Shown here piece after piece: positions 1-9,165 of a DNA stretch of 57,344 bases; within the stretch, counting starts at the first letter, position 1; each line of letters begins with the position of its first letter. The notes under the pieces are model-generated. The model was given only the letters and a program-made list of their open reading frames with translations. It was not told where the DNA came from and searched no databases. The stretch is from Granulicella sp. (GTDB lineage Bacteria > Acidobacteriota > Terriglobia > Terriglobales > Acidobacteriaceae). The stretch spans positions 41,549 through 98,892 of the forward strand of contig PKWK01000009.1 in the NCBI GenBank assembly GCA_003133205.1, in the 5' to 3' direction. Both the position numbers and the translations under genes were made by a program.

Positions 1-323
1 GTTCCAGCAGTGAGAACCGAGAATGGCAGCGAGGCGCCGGCCGATGCAACTGTAACGGGACTGCCGATTGGCGTGGCTCCATCCATCCATTGGACGGTGC
101 CGGTGGCGGTATTGGCTAAGGCTGCGGTCAAGGACGCCGAGAATGTTACTGACGATCCAAACACCGAAGGATTGAGGGAGGAGGTGGCCGTGACAGTCGG
201 CGTTGCTTTGTTGACGACCTGTATGAGGGTTGCTGTGGATTGGGCGATTGCTGCGGCAATTGCCACAACTCCAATCCACACCAACGGGGCTGAGTAGCGC
301 GTCTTACGAAGGAACCAATTCAA
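1..323 (-). CDS. Secreted Ig-like repeat protein, N-terminal part (cut by window edge)
   Basis: Reading the minus strand from a TTG at 323 gives a basic n-region (MNWFLRKTRY), a hydrophobic stretch (LVWIGVVAIAAAIA) and an AIA-QS cleavage site. This is a clear Sec signal peptide. It is followed by a Thr/Ser-rich beta-type sequence (TPTVTATSSLNPSVFGSSVT...GTVQWMDGATPIG), typical of bacterial Ig-like (Big_5/Ig_3) repeats, and the same style as the 2064-residue protein further right. An AAGGTGA Shine-Dalgarno lies 5-6 bases before the TTG. The frame stays open to base 1, so the C-terminus is outside. A promoter-like box sits about 110 bases upstream. The role is probably a surface or exported adhesin; the substrate is unknown. 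Confidence 0.8.
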   Translation of the reverse strand, partial: MNWFLRKTRYSAPLVWIGVVAIAAAIAQSTATLIQVVNKATPTVTATSSLNPSVFGSSVTFSASLTAALANTATGTVQWMDGATPIGSPVTVASAGASLPFSVLTAG

Positions 324-431
324 AGTTATTCACCTTTTCGCTATACCTAGTCCCTCGATACAGCGTCGTTCAGAAACCCTTGAATAGGTATCCTCGCAAC
401 TACGAGAGCAACGGCATTAGTCTTTGGCTAA

Positions 432-446
432 TATACCACTACCACT
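432..446 (-). promoter_or_regulatory. TACCAC box 1 (extended -10 promoter/operator element)
   Basis: On the minus strand this reads AGTGGTAGTGGTATA followed by TT, so it ends in an extended -10-like TGGTATATT. It points at the Ig-like gene starting at 323. It is one of at least seven near-identical copies in the window. The rest of 324-637 has no gene I can support. A weaker relative (CAGTGAAGGTATATT, 557-571, plus strand) could serve the coiled-coil gene at 638. Confidence 0.6.
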
Positions 447-637
447 ATTGACCGGATCGACTTTTATTATCGACAGCCACCATACCTTTTGTGAAATGGT
501 TACTTTTGTTGGTATCAAACTTTAGGCACGTAGCCAGATCACAGACCAAGCTGGCGCAGTGAAGGTATATTGACGTTGCATCAGTCGTGACTTCACAACT
601 GTGTTACTCTCTCAGCCCCTGCCAAGGAAAATAGAAA

Positions 638-958
638 ATGCCAGCCCAATTAGCTTCAAACACATCAAATCAAGACTCAATTGACGCAAGGCGCCAAAAG
701 CTCGAAGCAGCAAGAGCCAAGCTCGAAGCAGAAAGAGCTGAGCGAGACAATGTCCTGGGACCCCATCTGGAATTACTCGAAAGGATGAAGTCTCTGTTAC
801 CACCCGATAGCCCCGATCACCTCGCAATTCTTGGGCTCTTTCACCTAGTCAACATGACGCCGGTAGAGCAAGCGAAATCATCTGTTTTGCGCACCCAATG
901 GGAAATACGCCGGAAGCCCTTCGTTCTTGCCGAAATGAGAGCAATGTCGGCGGCTTGA
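638..958 (+). CDS. Small coiled-coil protein of unknown function
   Basis: The 106-residue product has a Lys/Glu/Ala-rich amphipathic helix at about residues 15-45 (RRQKLEAARAKLEAERAERD), predicted to form a coiled coil. A second helical part follows with hydrophobic residues LLERMKSLL and LAILGLFHL. An AAGGAAAA Shine-Dalgarno precedes the ATG. No catalytic motif or membrane segment is seen. It lies about 70 bases before the four-unit RHH-like gene on the same strand and may be co-transcribed with it. I do not recognise the family; a small adaptor or oligomerising partner is only a guess. Confidence 0.6.
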   Translation: MPAQLASNTSNQDSIDARRQKLEAARAKLEAERAERDNVLGPHLELLERMKSLLPPDSPDHLAILGLFHLVNMTPVEQAKSSVLRTQWEIRRKPFVLAEMRAMSAA

Positions 959-1024
959 CATGCTAATATTGGTGGGAATAGACAGTGGGCTGTGGGCAAT
1001 AGTTCCCTACGGCCCAGGGATACG

Positions 1025-1984
1025 ATGCCAATGCCCCCGCCAAAAACAAGCGAGCAAGCGCTATATATATACGTTAGCGAGAGCCTGCGGAACGCACTGA
1101 ATTCGCTAAAAAATGATTCTCGCCTGAAGTCGGCGAAGAAGACTCCTCGTATGACGTATCGCAAGCTGATGCGTCGAATGCTCGAAGAAGTCTCCGCCAA
1201 CGAAAAGCTTGAGGAGGCAATTCGGTCATATTTCCTCGATCACAGTTCTAGCCTTGCTGATAGCAATCAGACAATCAAGATCAGAATCTGTCAGGACGAG
1301 GAGACACGTGCGCTCGCATCCGCACTCGCGTTTCGCATCTGCGGTACTGGCAGCATGTCTGAAGTATGCCGCCTAATCATTCGCTATTACGTAGACCATT
1401 CATTGGCGCGCGGCCTAGTCTCTTCCCTCAAAGCGGAGTCCAATACGATTGCCGTGGCCACGGATCAACCGGAGGTGATGGCTGTCCCATTCATCAACTC
1501 CTCATATGTTGTGTTGATGAGAGAGAGAAAGGGCCTCACAGATCAGGACGGCAAAGTTGAATACATAACGACGAGTTTCAACCTTGATATCGAGACCGTG
1601 GATCTGATCGCGGAGTTGGTAAAGAGAATGCACGTAAAGTATCTTGCACTCACGAGCCAACTGATCGAACAGTATCTGGCGGACAGCAAAAGATTCAAAA
1701 TCCTTAGAGACTCCGATGTTTTGCTTGAAGACCCGCCCAGCTCAAGCTCTATCGTTGTGAAGAGGTTCAACTTCACGACAGAGACCAACGCATTGCTCGA
1801 GTATCTGTGCATCAACATCTTGGCCTCATCGAACAAGAGCGCGATGATCCGCGCTTTGATTAAAGTGGAAGCCGAACTCCAAGGCTTGCGTGCGACGCCG
1901 CAAAGCAAGCGTCATCACCGCCAGGGGCATTCATTGCCCCGCCTTCACACGCACGCAAGGCGACTTACGCGGACCGCCAAGTAG
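1025..1984 (+). CDS. Protein of four tandem ribbon-helix-helix-like units, putative DNA-binding regulator
   Basis: The 319-residue product contains four segments with the same pattern: a short beta strand, a helix, then a second helix beginning near a Ser/Thr cap. The visible units are roughly 15-60 (ALYIYVSESLRNALNSL...RKLMRRMLEE), 85-130 (IKIRICQDEETRALASAL...SEVCRLIIRYY), 180-225 (ITTSFNLDIETVDLIAEL...SQLIEQYLA) and 245-290 (VVKRFNFTTETNALLEYL...KSAMIRALIK). RHH repressors (Arc/CopG/omega type) normally have one unit and dimerise; four in one chain could form two pseudo-dimers. The start at ATG 1025 is chosen because AGGGA lies six bases before it; GTG 992 is an alternative. The C-terminal 30 residues are basic (KRHHRQGHSLPRLHTHARR). 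Its DNA target is inferred, possibly the repeated TACCAC boxes. Confidence 0.55.
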   Translation: MPMPPPKTSEQALYIYVSESLRNALNSLKNDSRLKSAKKTPRMTYRKLMRRMLEEVSANEKLEEAIRSYFLDHSSSLADSNQTIKIRICQDEETRALASALAFRICGTGSMSEVCRLIIRYYVDHSLARGLVSSLKAESNTIAVATDQPEVMAVPFINSSYVVLMRERKGLTDQDGKVEYITTSFNLDIETVDLIAELVKRMHVKYLALTSQLIEQYLADSKRFKILRDSDVLLEDPPSSSSIVVKRFNFTTETNALLEYLCINILASSNKSAMIRALIKVEAELQGLRATPQSKRHHRQGHSLPRLHTHARRLTRTAK

Positions 1985-1986
1985 GA

Positions 1987-2013
1987 TATACCAGTGCCAC
2001 TACGCGGTATAAT
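1987..2013 (+). promoter_or_regulatory. TACCAC box 2 overlapping a TATAAT promoter
   Basis: The box TATACCAGTGCCACT (1987-2001) is followed by ACGC and then GGTATAAT, giving TATACC...GGTATA as an inverted repeat. The perfect -10 hexamer TATAAT is at 2008-2013. Only seven bases separate it from the ATG at 2021, so the downstream mRNA may be leaderless. Read on the minus strand the box points into the RHH-like gene, so this copy may work as an operator rather than a minus-strand promoter. Confidence 0.55.
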
Positions 2014-2020
2014 CACGTCA

Positions 2021-2566
2021 ATGGACGTCCGTTTAACAAAAAACCCTAATCCGCAATCTCTATCGAACAGATCTGGGTACAGGTCTGCGAACGGCGCTCT
2101 CACCCCGTATATGCCGAGGCAATCCCAGTCACGTGCCAAGGATCCGTTTTGCTGCGCATACTGCGGATCGAGAGCCTATCTCAAGGCTTTTGCGACAGTC
2201 TACGGGAACGGCTCAATGATGGCTCGCTCGAAGCGCGGGTTGATTCTCAAAACCGGATGGTCACAGACATTCCGGCAAAGCATTGTGGCAGAGAAATGTT
2301 CACCGCCGAAGCAGCGGCTTGTGTTTTGGCGCGTCTCCGTGATGCTGCTCGGAGTTGGAACTCTCGCCGCGTCGACGATGTACCAACTCCGGTCAGAGAT
2401 ATCGGAAGTTGCCAGCGTTGTGTTTCTTTTCGGCATATTCATGGTCTTCGACGCTATCCGGTGGAACAAGGTGAAATTCCCGCTCCGCATGGCACGATGG
2501 GAAAACTCCTATCTATGCAGCCGCTGCTCCAAAGTCACGATCATCGAACCGGTCGCCGAACAATAG
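2021..2566 (+). CDS. Zinc-ribbon protein with two membrane segments
   Basis: The 181-residue product has a CAYCG pair near residue 45 and a CSRC pair near residue 170, together a likely four-Cys zinc site. Between them lie two hydrophobic helices (about 105-122, VSMLLGVGTLAASTMY region; 128-145, VASVVFLFGIFMVF). Both zinc-ligand parts would therefore sit on the same, cytoplasmic, side. ATG 2021 is preferred over GTG 1994 because the -10 element at 2008-2013 lies between them. No Shine-Dalgarno is visible, consistent with a leaderless message. Function unknown. Confidence 0.65.
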   Translation: MDVRLTKNPNPQSLSNRSGYRSANGALTPYMPRQSQSRAKDPFCCAYCGSRAYLKAFATVYGNGSMMARSKRGLILKTGWSQTFRQSIVAEKCSPPKQRLVFWRVSVMLLGVGTLAASTMYQLRSEISEVASVVFLFGIFMVFDAIRWNKVKFPLRMARWENSYLCSRCSKVTIIEPVAEQ

Positions 2567-2730
2567 GGAAGACTGCTAATCTCCGCAATAGACACGCCGC
2601 TCCTGCTCGCATATGGGGAGCGGCGCTGTTTGTGGGGATCACTCTCCACGAAGTAAGCCAGAGTCGTCTCGCATACGGGCAAAAGTACCGTGTCGCCTTC
2701 AATCGTTCCGATCGTTTCCATCGTCTGCAT
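2509..2730 (-). CDS. Possible small unknown protein
   Basis: A 73-residue reading frame on the minus strand starts at ATG 2730 with GGAG nine bases upstream (MQTMETIGTIEGDTVLLPVC...). Its 3' end overlaps the tail of the zinc-ribbon gene by 58 bases in convergent orientation. No domain is recognised. The alternative is that 2567-2904 is simply non-coding and carries only the hairpin at 2795-2823. Confidence 0.3.
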   Translation of the reverse strand: MQTMETIGTIEGDTVLLPVCETTLAYFVESDPHKQRRSPYASRSGVSIAEISSLPYCSATGSMIVTLEQRLHR

Positions 2731-2794
2731 GTTGTTTGCTCCATAATGCGTGGTTCTCAACGTGGTTGCCGGGTACTTATGCGCGAAGACAACT

Positions 2795-2823
2795 CTGCCG
2801 CCCTTTGATGAGGAGGGCGGCAG
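2795..2823. terminator. Strong hairpin between convergent genes
   Basis: A perfect 10-bp stem CTGCCGCCCT / AGGGCGGCAG encloses a 9-base loop. It lacks a T-run on either strand. Its position between the plus-strand gene ending at 2566 and the minus-strand gene ending at 2905 suggests a transcription barrier or mRNA 3' end. Confidence 0.4.
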
Positions 2824-2904
2824 GGAAGTGGTAAGCAGTGGCAAGAGGGGAACTGGCTAACATCGGGTGCGAGTGTCACCTCATTGTCGTCGAGTTGTTG
2901 TCTG

Positions 2905-5900
2905 TCATTTGTAGTTAGCGTCACCTCCGTAAACCGCTGTCAGCGAGTGCGAACCAACGATTAGATTCGCGGTGGTGTACGTTGCCACGCCTGACGCGTT
3001 CAAAGTCGGTGTTGCGAGCAAGGTTGCTCCGTCAGAGATGGCCACTGTGCCACTCGGCGTGCCTAAAATGCCGGCAGCGGTGAAGGTGAACGTCACGGAC
3101 TGCCCATAAGTGGAGGGGCTGAAGGTTGACGTCATGCTAACGGTTGCGGCGGTCCTCGTGATGACCTCCGACAGGGCAGCGGACACGGCCGGGGAATAGT
3201 CTGAATCGCCTCCGTAGCTGGCCGTAATGCTATGTGTGCCAGAGCCCAACCCGCTCGCAGTGTAGGTTGCAGATCCTCCCGACATTGTTCCGACTCCGAG
3301 GAGGGTCGCCCCATCGTAGAACGTCATCGATCCCGTCGACGCCGTCGCTGTGGCTTGCGCGGTGAATGTCACCGACGTTCCATAGCTTGCAGGATTTACC
3401 GACGATGACAGGCTGACCGTCGATGCGGCATTCGTGACTATCTCGGCCAGAGTGGCGGAAGTTGATGCTAAGGTGTTGGCGTCACCGCTATAGACCGCAA
3501 CAATTGAGTCGCTGCCAGCCGCAAGCGTTGTGGTGGTCAGAGTAGCGATACCGCCGTTGCCGGTCGCGGATGCTCCGGTCGTCGCAACGTATGGCCCAGC
3601 AGTCGCCGCCTGCTCAACCTGCCCGCCCCACAACTCGATGCTTCCTGCCGCGCCTGCGAGAGAGCCAAACCCTCCGACGCCGCCGATTACGACTGTATCT
3701 CCGCTGGATGGCGCGCCGGTGCATGTGAACCGCTGCCACGTCATTGTGAGATTGACGGAGCAGTTTGTATACGGGACATACCCTTGGTTGATAAGGAACA
3801 CGTTAGTTGCAAGAGTGCCGGATGGGACGCGAGCCCACACTGAGAACGTGTAGGGGACCGAAACAGTAGTAATCGGTGCTGCATCTACCTCATAAGTGTC
3901 GATGCCGCCTGGATAGTTATAGACAAACGCAGCCATCGACCCATCCGGAGCGAGATAGCTGTTAGCAGAATTCGACCCACCACCGGCAACGCCCCATTTT
4001 GTTGAGTCGACCGAATATGGAAGGAGGTTCGTTGTGGTCACTGTCGAAACAGTGCCGGATCCAATCGAAACTCCGTTGCTCGTGAAAGCAACTTGAGTCG
4101 TGCCCAATACGGGCGAGCCTCCTGTATCGACCAGTGCGGTGAATATTGTGCTCCCACCGTAGGTGATAGGGTTGGCACTCGCTGAAAGCTCTGTGACGGT
4201 CGGGGCAAGAGAAACCGCAAGCGAGACCGAATTTGAGGTGGCTACAGTGAAGTTGCTGTCTCCGCTGTACGCACCTGTGATGCTGTAGCTACCGTGAGGC
4301 CAAGATGCTCCGCCAGTTATTGACGCCTGACCGCTCGAGTTGACTGGCACAACGGTCCAACCCAATAGACTGGGGTTAATTGCGCCAGGCGGAGTCCATA
4401 GCAGTTGGATTGCCGCGCCACCGAGGTTCTGTTGGTATTCAACAACGATGGTATTTGTAGCACCAGCAACGAGAGTGATTTGCCCCGACTGCGTATATGC
4501 CAAATTCGAAGTGGCACCTTGCATACCGGAAAGATTGCTTACGATAGGTGTGCCATTGACATAAACACTTGCTCCATCATCTGAGTTCACTCCGATGGTG
4601 TATGCCCCACTGGCCGGAGAAACAAAAGTGCCAGTCCAACGCGCATAGATGCCGGTTGAATTGACCCCCGATGGTGCCGCAATTGCACCCGGCCACGGGT
4701 AGTCGATGATGTTGTAATCGATCTGCGCGTCCTGGGTTGTGGCGACCGGAGTGCCAGCTAAATCACCGCCCCCCGCTGGAAAAGGCGCGTTCCACCACTT
4801 GCCCGTAAACGAGGCCGACGAATAAAACGCGACGCTCCCGTCAGTTGCGGGAACAGTTGCCGTGCACGTCGTTGTGCTGCGTGGGACGATAGATGTTGGC
4901 GAGCAACTTAGTGTAACTGTTGGCGTCGACGGATTGATCGCCAACGTCGTGGTGGCGCTTGCTGCGCTGTAGTCGCTGTCGCCGGAATACGCCGCCGTTA
5001 TCGTATACGCACCGGCCGTCCAATCAGTAAAGCCGACCAGTGTAGCGTTGCCGCTTCCGTTCACAGGCTCCGTCCAAGGGCCGGGCCGGGTAGAGCCGCC
5101 ATCGAAAACGACCGTTCCTGTACCTGATGGCACGTGAGCCGTACATGATGTCACCGCTCCATAGGCGGACGGATTAGGGGAACACGAGACCGTGATCGCC
5201 TCCGTGGCGTCAGTGATCGTCTCAGTTACCGCCGCGGAAGTTGCCGCGTTGACGTTCGCATCGGCGCTCACAGCCGCTGTCATCGCATGAGTCCCAACTG
5301 CCAACGTCGAGACACTTCCAGTCGCGACACCGCCGCTTGCGCTGCGAGATGTGCCAGCCGTCGAGACGTAAGGTCCCGCCGTGCCCTCGTTCAATTGGGG
5401 CCCCCACAAGTAGACCGTCATGGGGGATGCCTGGTTATCAGACCGAATCGGGACATAAAAGCCCCCATTTGCGTTTGATGGGAACGTGCCTGAGACGGTA
5501 CATTGTTGCCACGTCGTCGTCACGGAACATCCGTTACCTGCCGCGAAATTCCCACTCCACGGCCAGTCCGCAAGGTAGAACGATAAATTCGAGGGCGCAT
5601 CGCCTCGCACCCAGAACGAGAACGTCATCGTTTTCCCGACTAAATTCGTTGTCGAGTCGGTGTAGCGTATTCCCGAGTACGTCCCGGTCGTTGATGGGAA
5701 GACAACGGTAGCCACGTCTCCCGGTAGACCGTTCGGCCCCGGCACGGTTGCCCGCGTCACACTGGTGGGGTTGGTTGCTTCCCAAGACCATTTTGTGAAG
5801 TCGCGAGAGAATGGAATGTAGTTCTCGGTGGTTGCTGACGTGGGCGCTGCGCTTGCGATATTGCCACCATCGCTCGCAAAGTTCACCGTGCCAGTAGGGG

Positions 5901-8900
5901 CGTCGCCGCCAGTGCTGATTAATGCTGACATATTGACAGCCGACCCGTAGGGCGTTGTCGCGGGGCTCACGGAGATCACGGAGATAGGTGTAGCCGCAAC
6001 TGCCGTCAAGTCGGTTGAACCCGATGCTGCCGCGTTGCTGCCGTCCCCGCCGTATGCCGCGGTGACTCTATAAACTCCGGGGCTGGTCACGTAGCTTCCT
6101 GCCGTTGCCACTGGCTGCGACATGGTTACTGCAGCCGTCGTGGTCGGAACGTATGGGCCGACAGATGAGGACGCCTCAAGCTGAGGTCCCCACACAAACA
6201 CCGTGTCGCCAGCCGCCTCGCCATAGCGCGGCAGGTCGTAGCGAGCAAACAGTTGTGTCGTTGTGAAGCCAGGTCCAAAGGATGCCGTGCATGACACTCG
6301 CGCCCAAGTGGAAGTGATGGGAACGTCGCATCCGTTGATAGATGACCAGTCCCCCGAAATCAGCCAAATTCGACCACCCTTGCCAATCGCGGCGCCTGCA
6401 CCTTTCACCCATATCGAGCCCGTGTAAGTCTGGCCGGAGATGTTCCCGGTGTTTGCGACCTGGTAGAACTGATTGTCCCCACCGTTAGAAACAAGGCTTG
6501 CGGCGGTATTAGTGCCATCGGGAGCTTGCCCGGCATTTAGAGTCAGCGCTTGAGCATTCACGGCCCAACCGCTGGACATGCCGTTAGACTGCAGCACCAG
6601 GTTGGTTGTGCTCACTGATTGGAGTGGCAGAGTCCCGTAGTTGGTCGCTCCATTCGCAAATGCTAGTGTGCCCGTTGGACTGTTCGCACCGAATACCTGG
6701 GCCGTCACGCCGTTGGCATTGCCTGCGGTTACTGGGGCTAACGAGAGGCTCGCTGTGGACTCGAACTGATTACCAGCACTCCACATCAAAACGCTGGGCG
6801 CCGGGGTAATAATCAACGTCGTCGAAGCGCTTACGGGGTTGTTATTTGAATCCCCCTCGTATGCGACGCCGATCGTGTACGAGCCAGCGGAATATCCGGC
6901 AAAGCCACCAGCAGAGGCCGTGCCTCCACTCAGAGTGTTGGTCGTCCACGCGGTGCCATTGATCGTCCAGACCACTGACCCCGTGGCGCCCCCGCTAACC
7001 GTTGTCGTACACGTCGTTGTCTGTGAGCCATAGGTGATCGGGTTCGGTGAGCAGGAGACGCTCACGGTCGGAGTAATGTCATTTACCACCTGGCTAAATA
7101 CGGCGCTGGTTGTTGCAACATAGTTTGAGTTGCCACCGTAGACCGCCGTGATTGAATGGGTCCCGGGGGCCAGGAAACCTGTTGAGTATGTCGCTATCGA
7201 ACCAGAGATGGCTTTGGTCGTGAGGAGGCTGCCCCCATCCCTAAACTGAACAGTGCCTGTTGGATTCACCCCGCTGCCCGTTAGTGTCGCGGTGAGGATA
7301 ACGGCTGAGCCATCAGCGCTGGGATTATTATTCGATGTCACTACCACCGAGACCGGCCCGAGTGGCGCCGTGAGGGCGACTGTGGGCGACTGACTGCCCG
7401 TATGAGATGCGTCATCTGGAAACGACGCAAGCACATTATGGACACCTTGAGTTCCGGTCACTGCAATCGAGCCAGCGCTGAATGGTGCGGTTGACGTTCC
7501 AAGCAGTATCGAGATCGTGTTCACAGATGTCGAGTCATTAGGTATTGCTAGATCAGTACGCCCATCTCCGTTGAAGTCTCCGGCGGACACCCAACCCGGG
7601 TACTTGCCACTTGGGAACGCCGTGGACGTATTGAATACGCCAGTGCCGTTCCCGGGATAGATCGTCACGGTACCGGTGGATGCGTAGTTGATTACCGCTA
7701 AATCAGGGTTGCCGTCTCCATTTAGATCAGCGACAAGAACCGCAAGCGCGCCAGCCGCAGGGTATGTGACTTGTGGCTGAAAAGTCCCGTCACCATTGCC
7801 GATGTAGACCGATACCGTATTGTCGGAATAATTAGCGGATACCAGATCAAGCTTACCGTCGTTATTCACGTCTCCCGCGGTGATGCCATCTGGCCATCTG
7901 CCGGCTGCATAGGTGACTTGCGGCTTAAACGTCCCATCGCCATTGCCGATAAAAACTGATACGGTGCCATCAGTGCCATTAGTGACAGCCAAATCCTGAA
8001 TGCCGTTTCCGACAAAATCGCCGCCAGCGATTGCGGTGCCGTGCGTGCCCGTGGGGTAGCTGACCGTCGGCTGGAACGTCCCGTCCCCATTGCCAAGCAT
8101 GATATTCAGCGTGCTCTGTGAATTATTGACTAGGGCTAGATCGAGAAAACCGTCTCCATTAAAGTCGGCCACTACAATTCCGGTCGAACCCCCTGTAATC
8201 ACATAGCTGACCGACGACTGAAACGTCCCGTCGCCGTTGCCGAACAATACCGAGACACCAGTTGTGGTGGCAACTGCCAAATCTAGATTTCCATCGCGAT
8301 TAAAGTCTCCAGCTAAAACCTGGTAGGGATTGACTCCTACCGCATAGGATGTCCGCGCGCCAAACGTTCCGTCACCATTGCCAAGAAACACCGAGACCGT
8401 GCCGTCGTAATAGTCGCACTCCGCTAAATCTAGGATGCCATCTCGGTTGAGATCCCCCACAGTACTTCCAGTTGGGGCATTTCCTGTAGCGTATGGAACC
8501 GGCGCGGCCCACCCAGTGCTATTAGATCCTAAAACCGCCAACCCTATATTTGCATTGCCATTCGTTGTATCGAGAAACGAGACGGTTCCCGACACGAGAT
8601 TTAGGCCAAGACCGCCGACAGTCCCAGTTAGAGTGTAGTTCCCCATCACCCCGGTCTTGCCGAGCGATGTCACGCTTGCATAGGAGGGAAGCGCCGTGAC
8701 CGCGACGCTGTTTGTCAACGAGGCGCTCGCTGCGTTGGCAGAAGTTGCAACAAACTGAGCCTGGATGTTGGCCACTCCAGCGCCAAACATCATTCTCAAA
8801 ATTGCAGTGCCCGATGTCGTAAGAGACGCCGTCCCGTACAGGCCAACACCTTGACTGCAATGGGGCGCAGTTGCGTTGCAAAAGAGCACCAACCCCGTGG

Positions 8901-9099
8901 TAACTGGAGACGGGTTTGTTACTGTAGCTGTGAGGGTTACAGTTGTTCCGGTCGCGACGTTATTGCTCGGACCAACCGCCAAGGTCGTCGTTGTCGGCGT
9001 CGCAGCGATCGCCGGCGCTACACAGAGCGCTAAGAATATCCCACAAGTGGCTGAAACAGATCGAACTCGCTCAACAAGGGTGGCATGAACTGGTCGCAT
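2905..9099 (-). CDS. Giant secreted FG-GAP / Ig-like / PA14 multidomain protein
   Basis: The 2064-residue product opens with a Sec signal peptide (hydrophobic core GIFLALCVAPAIA, cleavage AIA-AT). After one Ig-like region come at least seven FG-GAP/VCBS repeats at about residues 198-533, each with a DFNGDG..DLA calcium-loop motif and a LGNGDGTF signature; these probably form a beta-propeller. Ig-like (Big) repeats follow to the end, recognisable by GTHSITAVYGGD-type endings. Three lectin/CBM-like modules of about 150 residues (about 833-990, 1093-1253, 1690-1840) share the phrases TNL..S, W..C and VYLWGPQ. One PA14 domain (about 1446-1576, YARWTGTFVSPASGAYTIGV, DDGASVYVNG) is present. The chain ends right after VYGGDANYK with no anchor or autotransporter domain. 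It is probably an extracellular adhesin or polysaccharide-binding protein. The ATG has AGAGGAG upstream, and TACCAC box 3 lies about 50 bases away. Confidence 0.85.
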   Translation of the reverse strand: MRPVHATLVERVRSVSATCGIFLALCVAPAIAATPTTTTLAVGPSNNVATGTTVTLTATVTNPSPVTTGLVLFCNATAPHCSQGVGLYGTASLTTSGTAILRMMFGAGVANIQAQFVATSANAASASLTNSVAVTALPSYASVTSLGKTGVMGNYTLTGTVGGLGLNLVSGTVSFLDTTNGNANIGLAVLGSNSTGWAAPVPYATGNAPTGSTVGDLNRDGILDLAECDYYDGTVSVFLGNGDGTFGARTSYAVGVNPYQVLAGDFNRDGNLDLAVATTTGVSVLFGNGDGTFQSSVSYVITGGSTGIVVADFNGDGFLDLALVNNSQSTLNIMLGNGDGTFQPTVSYPTGTHGTAIAGGDFVGNGIQDLAVTNGTDGTVSVFIGNGDGTFKPQVTYAAGRWPDGITAGDVNNDGKLDLVSANYSDNTVSVYIGNGDGTFQPQVTYPAAGALAVLVADLNGDGNPDLAVINYASTGTVTIYPGNGTGVFNTSTAFPSGKYPGWVSAGDFNGDGRTDLAIPNDSTSVNTISILLGTSTAPFSAGSIAVTGTQGVHNVLASFPDDASHTGSQSPTVALTAPLGPVSVVVTSNNNPSADGSAVILTATLTGSGVNPTGTVQFRDGGSLLTTKAISGSIATYSTGFLAPGTHSITAVYGGNSNYVATTSAVFSQVVNDITPTVSVSCSPNPITYGSQTTTCTTTVSGGATGSVVWTINGTAWTTNTLSGGTASAGGFAGYSAGSYTIGVAYEGDSNNNPVSASTTLIITPAPSVLMWSAGNQFESTASLSLAPVTAGNANGVTAQVFGANSPTGTLAFANGATNYGTLPLQSVSTTNLVLQSNGMSSGWAVNAQALTLNAGQAPDGTNTAASLVSNGGDNQFYQVANTGNISGQTYTGSIWVKGAGAAIGKGGRIWLISGDWSSINGCDVPITSTWARVSCTASFGPGFTTTQLFARYDLPRYGEAAGDTVFVWGPQLEASSSVGPYVPTTTAAVTMSQPVATAGSYVTSPGVYRVTAAYGGDGSNAAASGSTDLTAVAATPISVISVSPATTPYGSAVNMSALISTGGDAPTGTVNFASDGGNIASAAPTSATTENYIPFSRDFTKWSWEATNPTSVTRATVPGPNGLPGDVATVVFPSTTGTYSGIRYTDSTTNLVGKTMTFSFWVRGDAPSNLSFYLADWPWSGNFAAGNGCSVTTTWQQCTVSGTFPSNANGGFYVPIRSDNQASPMTVYLWGPQLNEGTAGPYVSTAGTSRSASGGVATGSVSTLAVGTHAMTAAVSADANVNAATSAAVTETITDATEAITVSCSPNPSAYGAVTSCTAHVPSGTGTVVFDGGSTRPGPWTEPVNGSGNATLVGFTDWTAGAYTITAAYSGDSDYSAASATTTLAINPSTPTVTLSCSPTSIVPRSTTTCTATVPATDGSVAFYSSASFTGKWWNAPFPAGGGDLAGTPVATTQDAQIDYNIIDYPWPGAIAAPSGVNSTGIYARWTGTFVSPASGAYTIGVNSDDGASVYVNGTPIVSNLSGMQGATSNLAYTQSGQITLVAGATNTIVVEYQQNLGGAAIQLLWTPPGAINPSLLGWTVVPVNSSGQASITGGASWPHGSYSITGAYSGDSNFTVATSNSVSLAVSLAPTVTELSASANPITYGGSTIFTALVDTGGSPVLGTTQVAFTSNGVSIGSGTVSTVTTTNLLPYSVDSTKWGVAGGGSNSANSYLAPDGSMAAFVYNYPGGIDTYEVDAAPITTVSVPYTFSVWARVPSGTLATNVFLINQGYVPYTNCSVNLTMTWQRFTCTGAPSSGDTVVIGGVGGFGSLAGAAGSIELWGGQVEQAATAGPYVATTGASATGNGGIATLTTTTLAAGSDSIVAVYSGDANTLASTSATLAEIVTNAASTVSLSSSVNPASYGTSVTFTAQATATASTGSMTFYDGATLLGVGTMSGGSATYTASGLGSGTHSITASYGGDSDYSPAVSAALSEVITRTAATVSMTSTFSPSTYGQSVTFTFTAAGILGTPSGTVAISDGATLLATPTLNASGVATYTTANLIVGSHSLTAVYGGDANYK

Positions 9100-9150
9100 G
9101 TACTGAGACTCCTCTTAACGTGCGATCAGACAACCGCTCGCCAACCCAAC

Positions 9151-9165
9151 TATACCACAGCCACT
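9151..9165 (-). promoter_or_regulatory. TACCAC box 3 upstream of the giant secreted protein
   Basis: The minus strand reads AGTGGCTGTGGTATA followed by GT, giving the -10-like TATAGT. It points at the gene starting at 9099, whose Shine-Dalgarno is about 45 bases further on. I see nothing else in 9166-9395. Confidence 0.65.

Noticed and set aside
10..297. Plus-strand 95-residue frame
   Set aside because: It mirrors the minus-strand signal-peptide and Ig-like sequence, which has a better start and family fit.
3000..9000. Repeated phrases that could suggest DNA repeats or a CRISPR array
   Set aside because: They are Ig-like and FG-GAP protein repeats with codon-level variation, not identical DNA repeats with spacers.
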